Source: Cyanoderma ruficeps (lineage: Eukaryota > Chordata > Aves > Passeriformes > Timaliidae). From it: a stretch of DNA of 64,000 bases. The translations under genes and the position numbers were made by a program. Under the pieces are notes generated by a model, which was not told where the DNA came from, did no database searches, and was given only the letters and a program-made list of their open reading frames with translations. The stretch is taken from NCBI GenBank assembly GCA_008694505.1, contig VZDJ01000090.1:1295521-1359520 (forward strand). Reading direction: 5' to 3'. Below, piece after piece: positions 23,308 to 36,701 of this stretch (its first letter is position 1; the number at the start of each line of letters is the position of its first letter).

Positions 23308-23930
23308 ATGGGAAGGATCTCAAGGGACCATGAAGCTGCCCTTAGCCCAAGAAGGGCTCAGCAATAATAGTGCAGTTCCTGGCATATTTTCTCTAAAACC
23401 TTGTCAGGAAGAAATCCAACCAGACACTCAGGGCAGCCTCCTTCAATGCTTCTCTGCTCTTACCAAAGAAAATGTTTTCTCACATCTAACTTCAGTGTTT
23501 TTTGTTACAACTTAAGCTTGTCTTCTTCTCCCATCTGCCACATGAAGGCCAGTGCCTCCCTGGTCATAATCACCTTATTTGGGATTTGATTCACCTCCCC
23601 TTTTACTCTTTTTTTACACCAAGCAAATTAAATTAACTTTTTTTTTTTTAATAGAGATGCTTTCCTGAGCTCAGATTATTCTTGTTTCATTCCTGTGGCC
23701 TCCCTCCAGCATGTCTCCACATTTAGTACAGACCAGTGCCCAGGAATGGACACAGTGTCCTTGTTTGGCCCTTATAAGCACAGAGCAAAGTAGTAGAATT
23801 ACTTTGTGTGTCTTGCAGGCTACAGCCCTGTTTGTACATCTCAGCATGGCATTTGTCTTTTTTGGAACAGCATGCTATTGTTAACTTCTGGTAACTTATC
23901 AGCTAAACACAAAGCAAAGTTCAGCATGTT
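23308..23930 (-). mobile_element. CR1 LINE fragment, decayed
   Basis: The reverse complement of the CR1 3' region is recognisable in several blocks. These are the 3'-end GGAAGGATCTCAAGGG (about 23310), the CAATGCTTCTCTGCTCTTACC block (about 23444-23465), and GGCCTCCCTCCAGCATGTCTCC with GGACACAGTGTCC (about 23697-23760). Further on lies the block that normally precedes the stretch about ageing CR1 copies' ORF2 end. Boundaries are approximate and the copy is too decayed to encode protein. Confidence 0.75.
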
Positions 23931-26900
23931 TATATTCACAAGGCCATGAAACCTCACAAGAAATGATCATTTTCCAAAAGCTTTTCCCTCACATTCAATT
24001 CAAAGGTAGAACGTGCAAAATTTCACATGATCATCCTGGACACCAACAAGGAACCAGCATGAACAAGCTCAACTCAGTCTCCTGGGCTTTCAGGACCTTT
24101 TCACAGCAGAGAGCTGGGGAAGATTCCTGCTTACAGCCATGGAAAAAGGGCTGTCCCAGACTCAAGAACACCCTAGCCTCCTACACAGCCTGTTTGTTCT
24201 GCTTCTGGGAGGCCTGGATGACCCAAGGAAGCTAAAGAATGACACTTCAGTGGGTAATGGACACAGCATATAAGTCTTCATACTTATAAGACCAGACTTC
24301 CAGTGCTTAGGTGCCGTGACAATATGACAAAAAGTAAATTGTTCACATTTGTCACCAGAGCAAGCATTAGCTCAACCTTCCTGCACCTCTTTGGACAAAA
24401 TGAGGGACAAGTGCATCAAAGATGCAATCAAACCCAGAGTGTTGGGGTGCTGAAATGGAGGAGCTCTGCTTGCATTTTGTGGAATTAAATTGCTCCATCT
24501 TTAAACAAGGCAAGTGTCAACTGAAAATTTACTACAAAGAACTTTTTGCCTGTGCAGAGAAAGACAATTCATACAGAACACACTGTCTAAAATAAGGAGA
24601 TTTTTATCTGGACAAATAACATGATTGAGAGATGGAATCTCAGCCTTGGAAAAATCTGGAGATTTCAGAAGAGCATAGAGAATAATACAGATCTAGAATA
24701 ATTACTCTGTTCTAAACCCACTACTCACGCACTTGGTTTTGAACTAAATACAAAACGTGAATTCAAGAGCTTTAACCAATAAAAAGATTTTACAAAATCA
24801 TCAAGACCATCAGGGTCACCAGGACAGTATTTCCATGCCCTGCTATTAGCTTAAGGGCATGTTATCTGTTACAGACAGTATTTTTCTGGCAGAAATCAAG
24901 ACGGTAATATAATATTACACTACAGCAAATGTATGTTAAAAATGCTATATTATAGACTCACCTGGCATTGCAAAGCTAAGAGGTGGCCAAAACCACAGCA
25001 TGCAAATCAGCAACAGTACTGAAAAAGCTGCCGAAGGTCATACATAACAAGACTTGGCCAGTTCAAATGAAGAAAGCCATGTATTTAGCACTGGGAGGAA
25101 GAGACTGCAGGAGGAACTAGGACTAGGAAGAACCCAGTCTGGTGATGAAAAATCTGACCACTTGTTCTAGAGTAACATCCTCAATTCTTCAGGATAAACT
25201 GAAAAACTGATAAACCCTAAATATTAAAAACAACACAGTAAACCAGGCAATTGTAACGTTTAATTCTGTTATGTCTGATATACCCAACATTGTCAAGTTT
25301 GTCTGAGAGTTACCATTTAGGTTTCTAGAGTTTTCATATCTATAACATAGCAGCCAGATCTTTAGCTTTCCTTTACTCCTAAGGTCATATACTGGTTTCC
25401 AAATAATAAAGAGCCTACTATTAAAATGTGGAATCCCACCCTAATCTGTTTAGCACTACAGAGTACCAGAGTGACAGAAATATGCCTAGAATATCACTGC
25501 TGATACTCTGCTCAACACAGAAACTTGAGATCAAGGTAGCCTAAAATATTAGAGGCTGATCTCCCAGACTCTTGGGAACTGCAGATATGGAAAATGGAAC
25601 CAGGAATAAGCAGAACACTTTGTTTCATGGAGTCTCAAACAAATCTGGTTGTAGCAACAGCAGTCAAAAGAGCATTAGCTCCTGACTGTTGCACAACCAG
25701 GTAAAAATCCAAACTTGCCCACAGGCAGCATTTACTGTGTGTGGATTTAATGTGGAATTACAAGGCCTCTGCGCTCCCTCCCACTTCAGCACAAGCTCGT
25801 GAAATGCACACAATCCCATGCCAAGCCATGCAGCTGTGCTTACACAGCTTTGTAGCAACCACCTTTCCATAAGGACTGTACCTGGCTTTGGGGTTCACGT
25901 AACATTTCTCAAATAACTTGCATCAGTATCATGTTCAATATCCCTGATCAGTGTGATTTGGGATGTGATATCCCCTTGTGGAAATAATTCTGTGTTTGCT
26001 GATGGCAGGAAGCAAAAAAACCAGAAGTGGCAATAGAAAATGCCTTAGAGACTCATTGGATGCACTCAGCGAACACCATTAGCAAACACAGAGCTGTAAG
26101 TGGTTTTTGAGTGGTGAGTGTTTGGTGGAAATCCGTGTGGAGGGTGACTTATATCTTTGGAGTCATTTCTTCACAGGTGTAGCTGTAAGTCAGGCTGAGA
26201 AGCGGCTCCAGGGACCTCACAGGTGTGACTGTTTTTGCTCCTCTGAAGGGTTTAAGTGTTTTCTGCAATAAGAACTGATGCTCATTTCTACAAGCCATAT
26301 CACAAATCTCTGAAACAAATACTGGAAGGGAATAAGACAATTCTACAACTCCTCATCTTTCCTGTGCTCTCATCGGTACAAGTGTGAAAAGTGCATGTGT
26401 GTACACATCCGAGGGAACATTGGAATGCACGAGTTTATCAAGGCATCTTGGACAAGAAACAACCCGTGACAAATTCACTAGAACTGCTAAGACACGCTTA
26501 AGAGCTACAGCACCAAAGAGGATCCATGCAGAACAGATGGGCTTGGATGGATTGCCAAGTCCTAGAGAGTTCCAAAGCCACAGCAGCCCATCTGCAGCCT
26601 TTTGGGAAATTGCCATAAACCCACCAGTTATTGATTACCCTAATTTATGCTGGGACCTGCATTGGACCCTTGAGGAATCTCAGACTTAGAGACTACAGGT
26701 ACCAGGGAAACCATCTTGCCTGCATCTTAAAGGTGTCCTGTTTTGCCTCTCCATGTTCCAGATTCTGACCTTCTGTTGCTGTGCCATGGTTTGCTAACTT
26801 GGTTGTTTCTTACCTTGCCTGGTAAAAAGCCCATCATTTTATCAATTGTTTAAAGTGGAAGAAAAGATGCCTTTGATATAATACCAATCTAAAGGCTTCT

Positions 26901-29900
26901 TGGTAGTTTGAATGATTTTTGTCATTATATATGGAGGAGATTAAGGGAGAGCTGTAAGGGTTGCAGTAAAATAGGAAGTGAAATACTTTGCTAAGCTAAC
27001 ATTTTTTATTAAATTGATTTCTCTGACTTTCCTTGCTCCTAAAGAATGTCTCAGCCATGCTAACCATGCTAATGAGTGTGCATTTCAGTCAGAGATACTT
27101 TACCCCATCCTATATTTTTGGGATGTGACTAGATCCTCCTGTACAGATGGAAGAAGAATGCCTGGGGAATACTCTGGAGAATGAACACAACCTACATCCT
27201 TGTGGCATAGTGCATATGACACTGGGATGTGGTTTGTGAAATTTGAGTTGTTCAGACTTTTGCCTACCGGTGAAACAGGCATGCACTCACCCCGTGTGCC
27301 TTACAGGGCACCTGCATGTCATATGTACACTCCTGCATCTCAAGCAAGTCTTTCCTGGACATGCAATGCAGGAGCTTTGCCAGCAAGTGTCACCCAACTG
27401 AACTGCTCTTAGCTCCTGATTTGCAGAATTTATCTTTTCTGTGTGTCTGGCCTTAGGATGCAGAGAAGTGTCAACAGGTGCTGTGTTCACAGCACACAGA
27501 AGTGAAGTCCATCACTGTGAAATTGCCCTGGATAGGTAACTGGGAAGTTTCTTCACCTTTCCCAGCTTCTAATCTGTCTTCTTCCTCTCTTATAAGAAAC
27601 ATCTCTGGGGCTGACAAAAGGACTGAATCCCCCTAGCCAAGTCCTTTTTCCTTGCTCAGCACGCCCATAAAACAACGATCGTGTTAGGCTCTTTGTATAA
27701 ACCCACTTTTTTTTAAGACGAGCTTTTCTACAAGAAAATTAAAAGAGTCTTTAGCTCAGTTCTTTAACATCAAAAAATGCCAGTCGAAGAACAGAGTTTA
27801 TGAAACTGTGTTGCTATAGTCTGTCTGGAAAGAATAAGGAGGAACTATCACTGTTATCAACTCCTGGATGCTCTATACCTTACATTTCTCTCTAATTTTT
27901 GTCTCCCTTTCATCTCTTTAGAAAATAGGAGGTTAGAAGGACTGGTCACCAGGATAGGACATCTTGGACTGCTTGGTTTTTTTCTGTTCTACATTGTGAG
28001 GCAGAAAAGAACAGAGGAGGGGTCAGGGAGGCGCCAAAGTAGTCAGTCAACTGTGAGTAGTTAGAATTAAAATTATACAATTTAGTTGAGTGTTATTCAA
28101 AAGAGATGTCACACTTTTTGATTGGCCAGCATTAGATCTGCTGGATAGCAAACCAAAAGGTCAGGGAAGATGAAATAACAGAAAAAGAATTCTCAAATAA
28201 GGCAATGCATAATTATCTTTCTGTATTTCTCTCCATTAATCATCCAGTTTTTGATCATTCCTCTACAAAACAGCAAGAGCAAATAAGCTCAGATCATGTA
28301 AATAAACATGAGAAGAATCTGATTTGTATCAGCAAAATTCTTATTTCCACTATGATCCATCAAGATTAGGTACAAGCCCCTAGAAAAGTCAATCTGTCTG
28401 TTAAGTGCAGCTTTTAAATAAACCATGATAACATGTTTCTGATGACAGTTTGGTATGGGTTTGTTGGAAATGGTGTTCTCCCACAGCTGGTGTGGGTAAG
28501 GACCCTTGACATGATATCTGCTTCTTTATCCTGCCTGGCTGGGAGCCACAGGTCAATTACTTTGTCTGAGACTTCACCTTCCAACTTGTGATAGTGTCCA
28601 GAAATAATTTTAGAAACGTACGGCAACTATGCTTCATCCGTGTCAACAGATGTCAAACTGAGTATCAGCTGAATCAAGGCTGATTCAGGCTTTTCTCTAG
28701 CAAAAAAATAAAATACAGATCTGAGAGCTGAACACTTTTTCAAATCCAGCTTTGTCAAATTGCTTACAAGGGGAAAACATATTTTGCATAGTAATTTATT
28801 TTAATTTTACTTGATTTTATTTTTAAAAAAATCTGCACTTGAAGTAAAATGCTTTATTTGATGACATCTTTTTTCCCTGCAGAATCTTCAGTGAACCAAA
28901 CAATAAGGACAACTGTAATTCTGAGCCAGTCTCAACATAAATCCGATTCAGAAAAAACACTTAAGTATGTTCTCAGCTTTAGTGAGACTTGTCTTTAATG
29001 AAATTTAGTAGATTCTAAAAGCTTAGCATGTATTTTAGTGGTTTGCTGAATCAGAGACTAAAGTAGCCTTTGGCTGGTTGTTCCTTTCTCATTTATACTA
29101 TTATTAAAAGCAAATAAACACTTCCTTTGTGTTGGATAATCTGTTTTTATACTGAGTCCAGCATGATTTATTAATAAATTCATGTGGATTTTCGTGGCCT
29201 TTTTTTCCTAATCCTTTCTCTTACATTTCTAGTTCTCCACTGTCACAGGCTGCCTTTTCTTTTTCTTTATTTTCTCATTGCTTATTTTCTCTTCATTAAG
29301 ATTTTCTGAATGGAATAATTATTGTTGCTTCTCCAGTTTTCTTCTCTCTCCTCCCTTCATTCTTACACCAAAACATTCTTTCCTATTTTTGTATTTCTTT
29401 TGCCTGTACACGGCGTGTAACCCCTTCCTGTTAGCGAAGGCAGGAGTGAATAGGGTCCCCAGGAGAAGAAAACAGATTCAATGTAAAGGGAGTCTTGGAG
29501 AGGTCATCAGAAATATTGAACTCTAGCAAGGACAGAAGTTCTGCTAAACCCATAAAATCATTGAAATAGATCAGTGAAAGGCACAGAAGAAATTCAAGGG
29601 TAGAACTGCAAGGGTGAGGGGAGGTGAGTTATGGACACAGACAGGCACATGTCCCTCTCTAGTCCCACAGTGAGAGAAGGCAAGTTTTGCTGAGTTTTCT
29701 TTGCAGAGCTGGCTTGTGCTGGCATGTCACATGTAATGGGGCACAAGGAGGAATATAATACTGTGTGCTACACACTGATCCCTGGAATAGGAACACTGAC
29801 CCTCATCTGCCTATGCAACGCTCTGGAAGATCAATGTGATATGCCAGAACTTGTTTATCAGTTATGATTATTTACTTTATTCACCCAAGAAATGCTGGCT

Positions 29901-31952
29901 GGGACTGTGGGGCTATACTTTGTGGCTGCAGACGTCAGTAAAATGATACCACAGACCCACGACACGCAGCCAGTGGTGGCAAGTAGCAACACTAATGCAA
30001 GCAGCCAGTGCTGGTCTCCCCTACTGCACCACCTGCCCTCTTCAGGGATACATCATATTATTTGCAAGTTTATAGGAAGCAAACTTTCCACAATGATTTG
30101 TAGAAGATGGAGAGGACAAGTGTAAACCCTTTTCTCAGTTTTTTACAGAATTCATCTTGAACCCTGCAGATGCATGTTATCTGCCCTATACTATAAGAAG
30201 ATGCTGGAAATCACCATCCAGATTCAAATCACAGTCTATTTGATATAAGAACCAGCCTCCAGCAGTATCCAGTCATGCCTGCTTCAAAAATGTTGTGTTA
30301 GACAATCATAGGGCTGGTGTCTAATAAAGGGCATATTTAGCTCCACTAGCTAGCGTTGATTAATATCCTAAGCAAATAGGAAAAAGTTTTATGAAAACCA
30401 GCCTTAATTTTATAAAAGAAAAAAAAAAATCAAACACTCCCGTGAACAAAATATTCCCCTATTGGATTTTCCCTTCACTCTCCTCAGCTGATACAATCAG
30501 CAAAGATACCACAATGTCACTGTGATTTTTTTTTTATTGCATCACTATTGGAGGTCATCAGGAGCTCCAAAGAGTCATCAAAATACATCTTGAACTCCCA
30601 CCTTAGATTTCTCCTGCAAATTCTGGCAGTTTAGGTTAAACTGCTGTGATGACTCAATTAACCAAATCAGCTGGATTTGGCACTGAGGAAGACCAGGAGC
30701 ATGGCACTTGCTGAGGAGATCTCCCAGGTCAAAAGCATGCCCTTTTTAGACTAGCACCTCAAACAACTAAATCCAAAGGAACATATCTAATAATGCTCAA
30801 GTGTGGGCTTTTTTGACTACATCTATCTCATTAGGTCCACTATCATGCTTTCAAACCAAAAAAAGTCTAGGAATTGTATCTTTTTCACTTCTAGATTTAT
30901 TTAGTCGGTGAAATTAGTATTACTACTACCACATTCTTCAGGAATTTTCATATGATTTAGCTAGTAACTAAAGTATTGCTCAGTGAGACTAGAGGCAGCA
31001 GAACTCAAGTGAAGATAGGGACAAGCAAAGCTATTAAGCTTCCAAAATAATCTGTATTCACAAATACAAATCCATTATCTTCATTGTACAAAAATAAAAT
31101 TTATAAGAGTGCATGTGTTATTTTTCTTTCAGCACACAACACCTTATGTTCTTGAAACAGCATATGATGGAAAATTATCATATTTTCTGGCAAAGCTCCT
31201 CTCTGAAATAAAGCAGGAGATCCCAGGCTCTAATGAATTGAATTGCTTGGCTTTGTGTCCTCTGCCTTTCTAAATAGGGCCTGTTCCCATTTTGTTAGAT
31301 ATTACAATATAATTTTTCCAGTTCATAATTTAAGCATGATTGGTGAGGAATACAAGAGCTTCAGGGCAGGAGAGATGACTTTCTCCTCTGCATCATTTCC
31401 ATATCCAACACAGAGTTCCCAGCAGCTTGGGAATGGAAGCAAATATAGGGTTTTTGCCATGGAAGAATTGAAGAGCACCCTGATTTATTGCACAAACTGG
31501 CATGATATGAATGATTGAAGGCTCTCAGCTGAATAGGGAGCCTGGATGTTGGAATACCAGCTGTCTGTCAGGAGAGTGGAATTGCCCACTACAGACCTAA
31601 GGGCAGGGAGGGAGCTCTTGACCAGCAAGCAAAAAACTAATACCAGATTTACTGGAAGATACGTGAAAGCTTTCATGGTCTTCACGGGCCATTCTGCAAC
31701 ATAGTTCAGAAGTCAGAAGACACCGTGGCCACCCACTTCCTCTGTGCATCCTTGAGAAACACAACTCTGTTAATTGACCAAAATTGACCAAAGTTGCGTT
31801 CTTGTTAACACAGCACTTTAAAAAATAATATTCTTTTATTGACTTCCCTCTCACTCCTTTTTGAAGGTGATCTTTCTGGAGCAGAAAAACACCTGGGGTC
31901 ACACTCTGGTGAGCCCCAGCCACCTTGCCTGGCTGCCAGCTCTGCAGCTCTA

Positions 31953-31988
31953 CGCGCTTCATCTCCGGGACGACGGTGTGACTTTCGG
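31953..31988. other. CpG-dense patch beside the pentanucleotide repeat
   Basis: Six CpG dinucleotides fall within about 36 bp (ACGCG, CCGG, ACGACGG, TTCGG) in an intron that is otherwise CpG-poor. It could be a recent insertion or an unmethylated regulatory element. No specific family was recognised. Confidence 0.4.
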
Positions 31989-32105
31989 AGGCTCTATGCC
32001 TCATTTAGCCCTGGTAATGGCCTAATTGGGTTGGAAAAATGCAGGAGCAGGAGCATGATAAAGAAACAGCTCTGCTGTGCTTATTTCAGCAGGTGGAAAA
32101 AAAAA

Positions 32106-32220
32106 GAAGAGAAGAGAAGAGAAGAGAAGAGAAGAGAAGAGAAGAGAAGAGAAGAGAAGAGAAGAGAAGAGAAGAGAAGAGAAGAGAAGAGAAGAGAAGA
32201 GAAGAGAAGAGAAGAGAAGA
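32106..32220. repeat. Pentanucleotide microsatellite (GAAGA)23
   Basis: Twenty-three uninterrupted copies of GAAGA follow a run of A. The tract is pure purine on the plus strand and pure pyrimidine (TCTTC)n on the strand of the CASR transcript. Repetitive Arg-Glu-Lys frames across it are artefacts. The perfect array suggests that its length varies between individuals. Confidence 0.97.
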
Positions 32221-34089
32221 GGCAAAGTAAAAGGCAAACTCACCAACCACATTTTCTATTTTGACTAGATATTCAGGTGTGTAGTTTTATTTGTAATGAA
32301 GCATTATGCTGACGAGTTCTGCTGGTGGCAGGATTCATGTGTCAAATGCAGGAGTACCAGAGGAGGGCCAGATCTGTATAAGCATTTCCACTTCCAGTAA
32401 TTTTCTACAGCAGTTGGCCCCCTACCAATAGGGCTTCATTCCATCCCCCCTTAGTTCCTAGTAAGGGCTGAGATAATGTGTGCTCTTATTATCTAAGTGG
32501 GAGGGGAAAGGTGAGGGGGAGAAAAGGTGAGAGGAAAGGCAGGTGCCAAGAGTGTCTATTTCAGGAATAGCAAAGGAAGCAGCTCATACCACTAGCCAAA
32601 TGTCCATTCACCATTTCTCAGCCATACTTTCTCCTGTCCTGGGAGGAATCTTGCTACCTACCCAAAGACAACCATCCTATCCTCTTTTGAATTATTCTAA
32701 TTTTTTTCCTGGCATCCCATAAACCATTTAAAGAATGAAATGATACTCCTTGCCTCAGAAAATCTCAGAAAAAGAGAAAGAAATATAGACCCTTTTATAA
32801 GTTTCAAAAGGTGAATAACCTCTTCCTTTAGGGATCTGTTCTTCAGCAACTAGAAGAGTGCAAGACCAGGGGATGAACCAGATTCCCCTTCACCTAAAGT
32901 GATAAACCAAAAGATTTATTTCACAGTGGAAAGGACAGCCTTCCCTTTGGATGTTTTTTTTTTAATGAGCTCTCATCATCCCCAACAAGGCCCCAGTTAT
33001 CTACCTGACTTTGTTTCCTCCCTTTCCTCTCTGAGTGTGACTCCTATATCATCTCTGAGCAGTCTTCTTAAACTGGAGCCAAAATTGCTCACAGCACTGA
33101 AGTCACAGAAGTACTCTATACTTGCCACCATGTAAAGAACAACCTATATCTATTTTAGTTCTCTGCCTTGTGGACTGGTACAAAATATCTTGTGTTTTAT
33201 TCATGCCTCATATCAAAACTTCCAAGAATAGATATTTGGCTGATAAAAGTTCTAGAGGATCCTGCTGTAAATCAGAACACATCCTCACTGGTAACACTTT
33301 AAAAATCTGATTAGGCCTTGGTGCTCTTATTTACAGCACAGCCCTATAAACATTTCCATCAACACAACAGCAGGTGCAGCAAAGAGCATGCAGCAAGCAC
33401 GAGCAGTAAGTGGGAGGAAAAGGAACTCAAGGATTTTCAGGCAACCTCTCCTACTTCCTTTGGGAAACTCACTGGAATTGCTCCTAATAACCTTTTACTC
33501 ACTGCATGCTTCTGCATTTTTCCTGCCTGCTTCCTATTACGATTTCCTTGCTAACTTGAAAAAAATGTGTTGAGGGGGAATTGCTGAACCTGCCAAGTGG
33601 CCAGCAAAGACAATTTTTAAGTTTCTCAGTGCTCCAGTGGTAACATAAAAATTTCCCTGTGGGAGCTCAATCAGCTCAGCCACAGAATTGTTTTTGATGG
33701 TACTAGAAATTTTTAGTGCTTGCCTGCATCTGGTAATTGCCTGGGCACCAATACTGGTGATGTGGTTACAATTACAATATTCAAGCAGAATGTGACATCA
33801 GCCAGTTAGAGGTGGCTGGTTTCAACCAGGCTTGGAGCTTTAAACAGGACAAACTTTAACAATCATCATTCCCACTGACTGGTAGTGTAAAATCAAATGG
33901 GAACTGTATATTAAAGTGTTAAGCTTATCCAATCATGGACCAAAAATGCACTTCCAGGCACAAAAATATTCACACTAAACCAGAAGCAGTCTGAAAAAAA
34001 AAGTTTGCAATAAAAATACTAAAACCCACTTATTTGAAACATTGGAGAAAGGGGAAAATAAAAACCATTAATAAATGCTGAGATTCTAA

Positions 34090-34700
34090 ATATGCAGGGA
34101 ATTTATGAGGGAGGCTTACAAGATCAAGGAAGTACTAAACAGTTAACAGAGGTAAAGAACCAAAAATGATATTTTTGTAAATATAAAATGTGCCCGAGAC
34201 TGGCCATGAGCCCATTGCTATATGCGGGTGATAAAACTGTAAGTGACAATCCAAAGAAGGCGGAAATATTGAGTAAACATTTTGTCCTTTGCACATTGTT
34301 TTGTCCTTGGAATGAAGCTGTAGAAAGTATCATCCCATATTACGTCAGCCCAACAAAATTCACCGTAGGTAATAAAAGGAGATGTGAGACGAGATCTGCT
34401 AAAATTAAATGTTTTCAAATCAACAGGCCTGGAGTCTAACATAAACTAAATAAGGAGTTCTCCGAATCGCTGGTGTTGATACTGAGCAACTCATGGAAAA
34501 AATGGGAAAATTTCAAAGGGTTAGAGAACGGCAAGTGTATGCAGTTATTAAATAACTACTAAAGAAGGAAGGCTCAGGAAATTATAGGCACCATACCCCA
34601 ATATCAGCCGGGGTACAATAATGTAATGAGTTAAACCAGCAGTCTTTCCAAAAATCAATGAGGATAAAATATTATTAATTAGGACCATGTTTTAAAAAAT
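34090..34700 (+). mobile_element. Ancient CR1 LINE remnant (reverse-transcriptase region)
   Basis: Blocks typical of the ORF2 body of old amniote CR1 elements appear in the right order: the GATGAT/GCAAAGAAGGC-type block (about 34230-34270), TTTTCAAATCAACAGGCCTG (34412-34431), AACTCATGGAAAAAATGGGA (34489-34508), GAGAACGGCAAGTG (34523-34536) and GGCTCAGGAAATTATAGGC (34571-34589). It is full of stops and indels. Ends are approximate. This subfamily looks older than the bird-type CR1 at 41 kb. Confidence 0.7.
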
Positions 34701-34753
34701 CTTCACTGTTCTTTTTATGAAATTATGAACTAGATAAAGACAACTATATAGAC

Positions 34754-34839
34754 AACTATATAGATTCAAAACTAGTTTATGGATAGATCTTAAAGGAACT
34801 ATATAGATTCAAAACTAGTTTATGGATAGATATTAAAGG
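34754..34839. repeat. 43-bp tandem duplication
   Basis: Two adjacent 43-bp copies (34754-34796 and 34797-34839), each starting AACTATATAGATTC, differ at a single base (AGATCTT versus AGATATT). A 12-bp partial copy of the start precedes the first. It lies just beyond the ancient CR1 remnant. Confidence 0.95.
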
Positions 34840-35913
34840 TTTTGTTTAAGGGATGGTATCAATGAAAGGAGTATTTTCTAAAGACACCACTCACAGATCA
34901 ATCTCATTCTGAACCTATTCCATATTTTTTAATCAGTCCTCTAGACTGTAAAATGAAGCCACATTTGTTAAAAGCTGATACGAACACAAAAGCTAACAGT
35001 GAAGAAGACAGTTTTAATGTATGATTGATCACTAATGTTGGCATGTATAAAACTAAACTCTCCCCTGGGCACCAGTGATTTTCTGTGCTGTGCTCAACAT
35101 ACTCATCTTCCTCGTGGCTCTGCATTGAAATAACTCCATAACTCAATCTCATGTTTCAAGGCTTCTGTGGACAGCCTGCAGGAGGGAGAGGACTGCTCTT
35201 TTTTCTGATGCCCAATTTACCCACACACTCTAGGATGCTTGAAGGAAGACAAAGCTTCACTGATTGGCAGAAGCTAGACTGAGACCCTGAAAAAGTTGCA
35301 CCAGTGTCCTGCTAGGACACAAAGGATCTATTTTTTCTTAACTGCGTATGTTGGTCTAACTTGCTCACACGCTGAGGGTCAAATTTAAAGTCAGATATGG
35401 AATTAGGAAGGAATTTTCCATCCCAAAAAGACTGGCGAGAATCCCAAGTGCAACCAATTCACTGTTTTCTCTTCTTATCTCCCTAGACTTGTACAGGGAG
35501 ATGCAAGTAACAAACTTAAACCCAGAGATTTAATAGACTCGCAAGATCTTAAAATAAAAAAAGGGACATATTTTTTCAAGGGATGCAACCACTGCATGAC
35601 TCAGAGGCTTGATTCTCCTGAGTCAATGTGGGGCAGAAGGCATGCATAGTGTTTTGGTAAGGGAAGGGTATATGTGATGTTGTATGTCTCACAACAGGTG
35701 TATTGAGAGCTCCTCAGGACACAACACAAGCCTCAGGGCATAAGGAGGGACAATGTGTATAGACTGTAGATGCTGCTGTAGATGTGCCACTGTCATAAAA
35801 TGAGAACAATGTGATACTGAATTCTGCTGCATATCACCTAAACTTTGGTTATTGAGGAATTCTTCCACTTATATGTTTCAGCTGTTCAGGGCAATCCTCC
35901 TAGGGTCCATGTA

Positions 35914-35940
35914 ACCAAAATGACCAAAATGACCAAAATG
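35914..35940. repeat. Three-copy 9-bp tandem repeat
   Basis: Three exact copies of ACCAAAATG in a row within CASR intron 1. No function is apparent. Confidence 0.95.
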
Positions 35941-36678
35941 AAAATCGGCTAAAAAGTAGCCATTAGTTCGAACTACTTCTAGTGTTGACAGATCAGCTTA
36001 CTGACAAGGAAAGTGTTTCCTATAGTGTCAGCACAGTAAAAGTTGAAGTCTAGGTCACATGTATACTGGTCTCAAACATAAACAAAAAACCCGGATAACT
36101 TCCAGATCTAGAGCCCTTTTCCTGTGGGTGCTGTTGTAGTGAAGCAGAACAAGCCTGGATTGATGCTCAGATAGCGTGCTAAACCTGCAGTGTTAGCACT
36201 GGTCTGATGCCTTGTTTTGACTTACACACTGAAGAGAGCAAAGACAAGGCCCCAAAAGGAGAATAAATAGATGAGCAAGAGGTTATTTCATTGATATCTC
36301 ACTTTTTAGAGAGCTGCCCACACTCACAAAGGGAAAAGCAAACGCTGAACCTGAAAATGCATTCTCAAACCCTCACTAAAGTAATGTCTGACTTTCTCTT
36401 GCTTTAAATTGTACAGATTCAACACTCAAAATGTGCCCTTGTTAAGACCAAATCTACCAGATCTGTAGCTATCCAAAGAGCAGTATGTTACAAGGTGAAA
36501 GGGAATACTCTTAAAATTAACCTATCAATGGATCTCCCTTCCCAGTATTGAAAAGACAAACCTAAGGTGTACCACAGAAATGCATTTCAGCAAATCTGTA
36601 TTTCTGTAAAGTAGAAAACTCTATTAAAACAGCAGACTTGCAGTAAAAAAGCACCACCACAACAGTTAAGGCAGCAAA

Positions 36679-36701
36679 CATTACAAAGTCACTTTGTAAT
36701 G
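36679..36701. repeat. Near-perfect palindrome, 11-bp arms
   Basis: CATTACAAAGT and its exact reverse complement are separated by one base. It lacks a T-run and a loop suited to a terminator. It may be a chance palindrome or a symmetric protein-binding site. Confidence 0.9.

Noticed and set aside
31839..32268. Arg-Glu-Lys and Leu-Phe-Ser repeat proteins
   Set aside because: They are translations of the GAAGA pentanucleotide repeat in all frames, with no conserved flanks.
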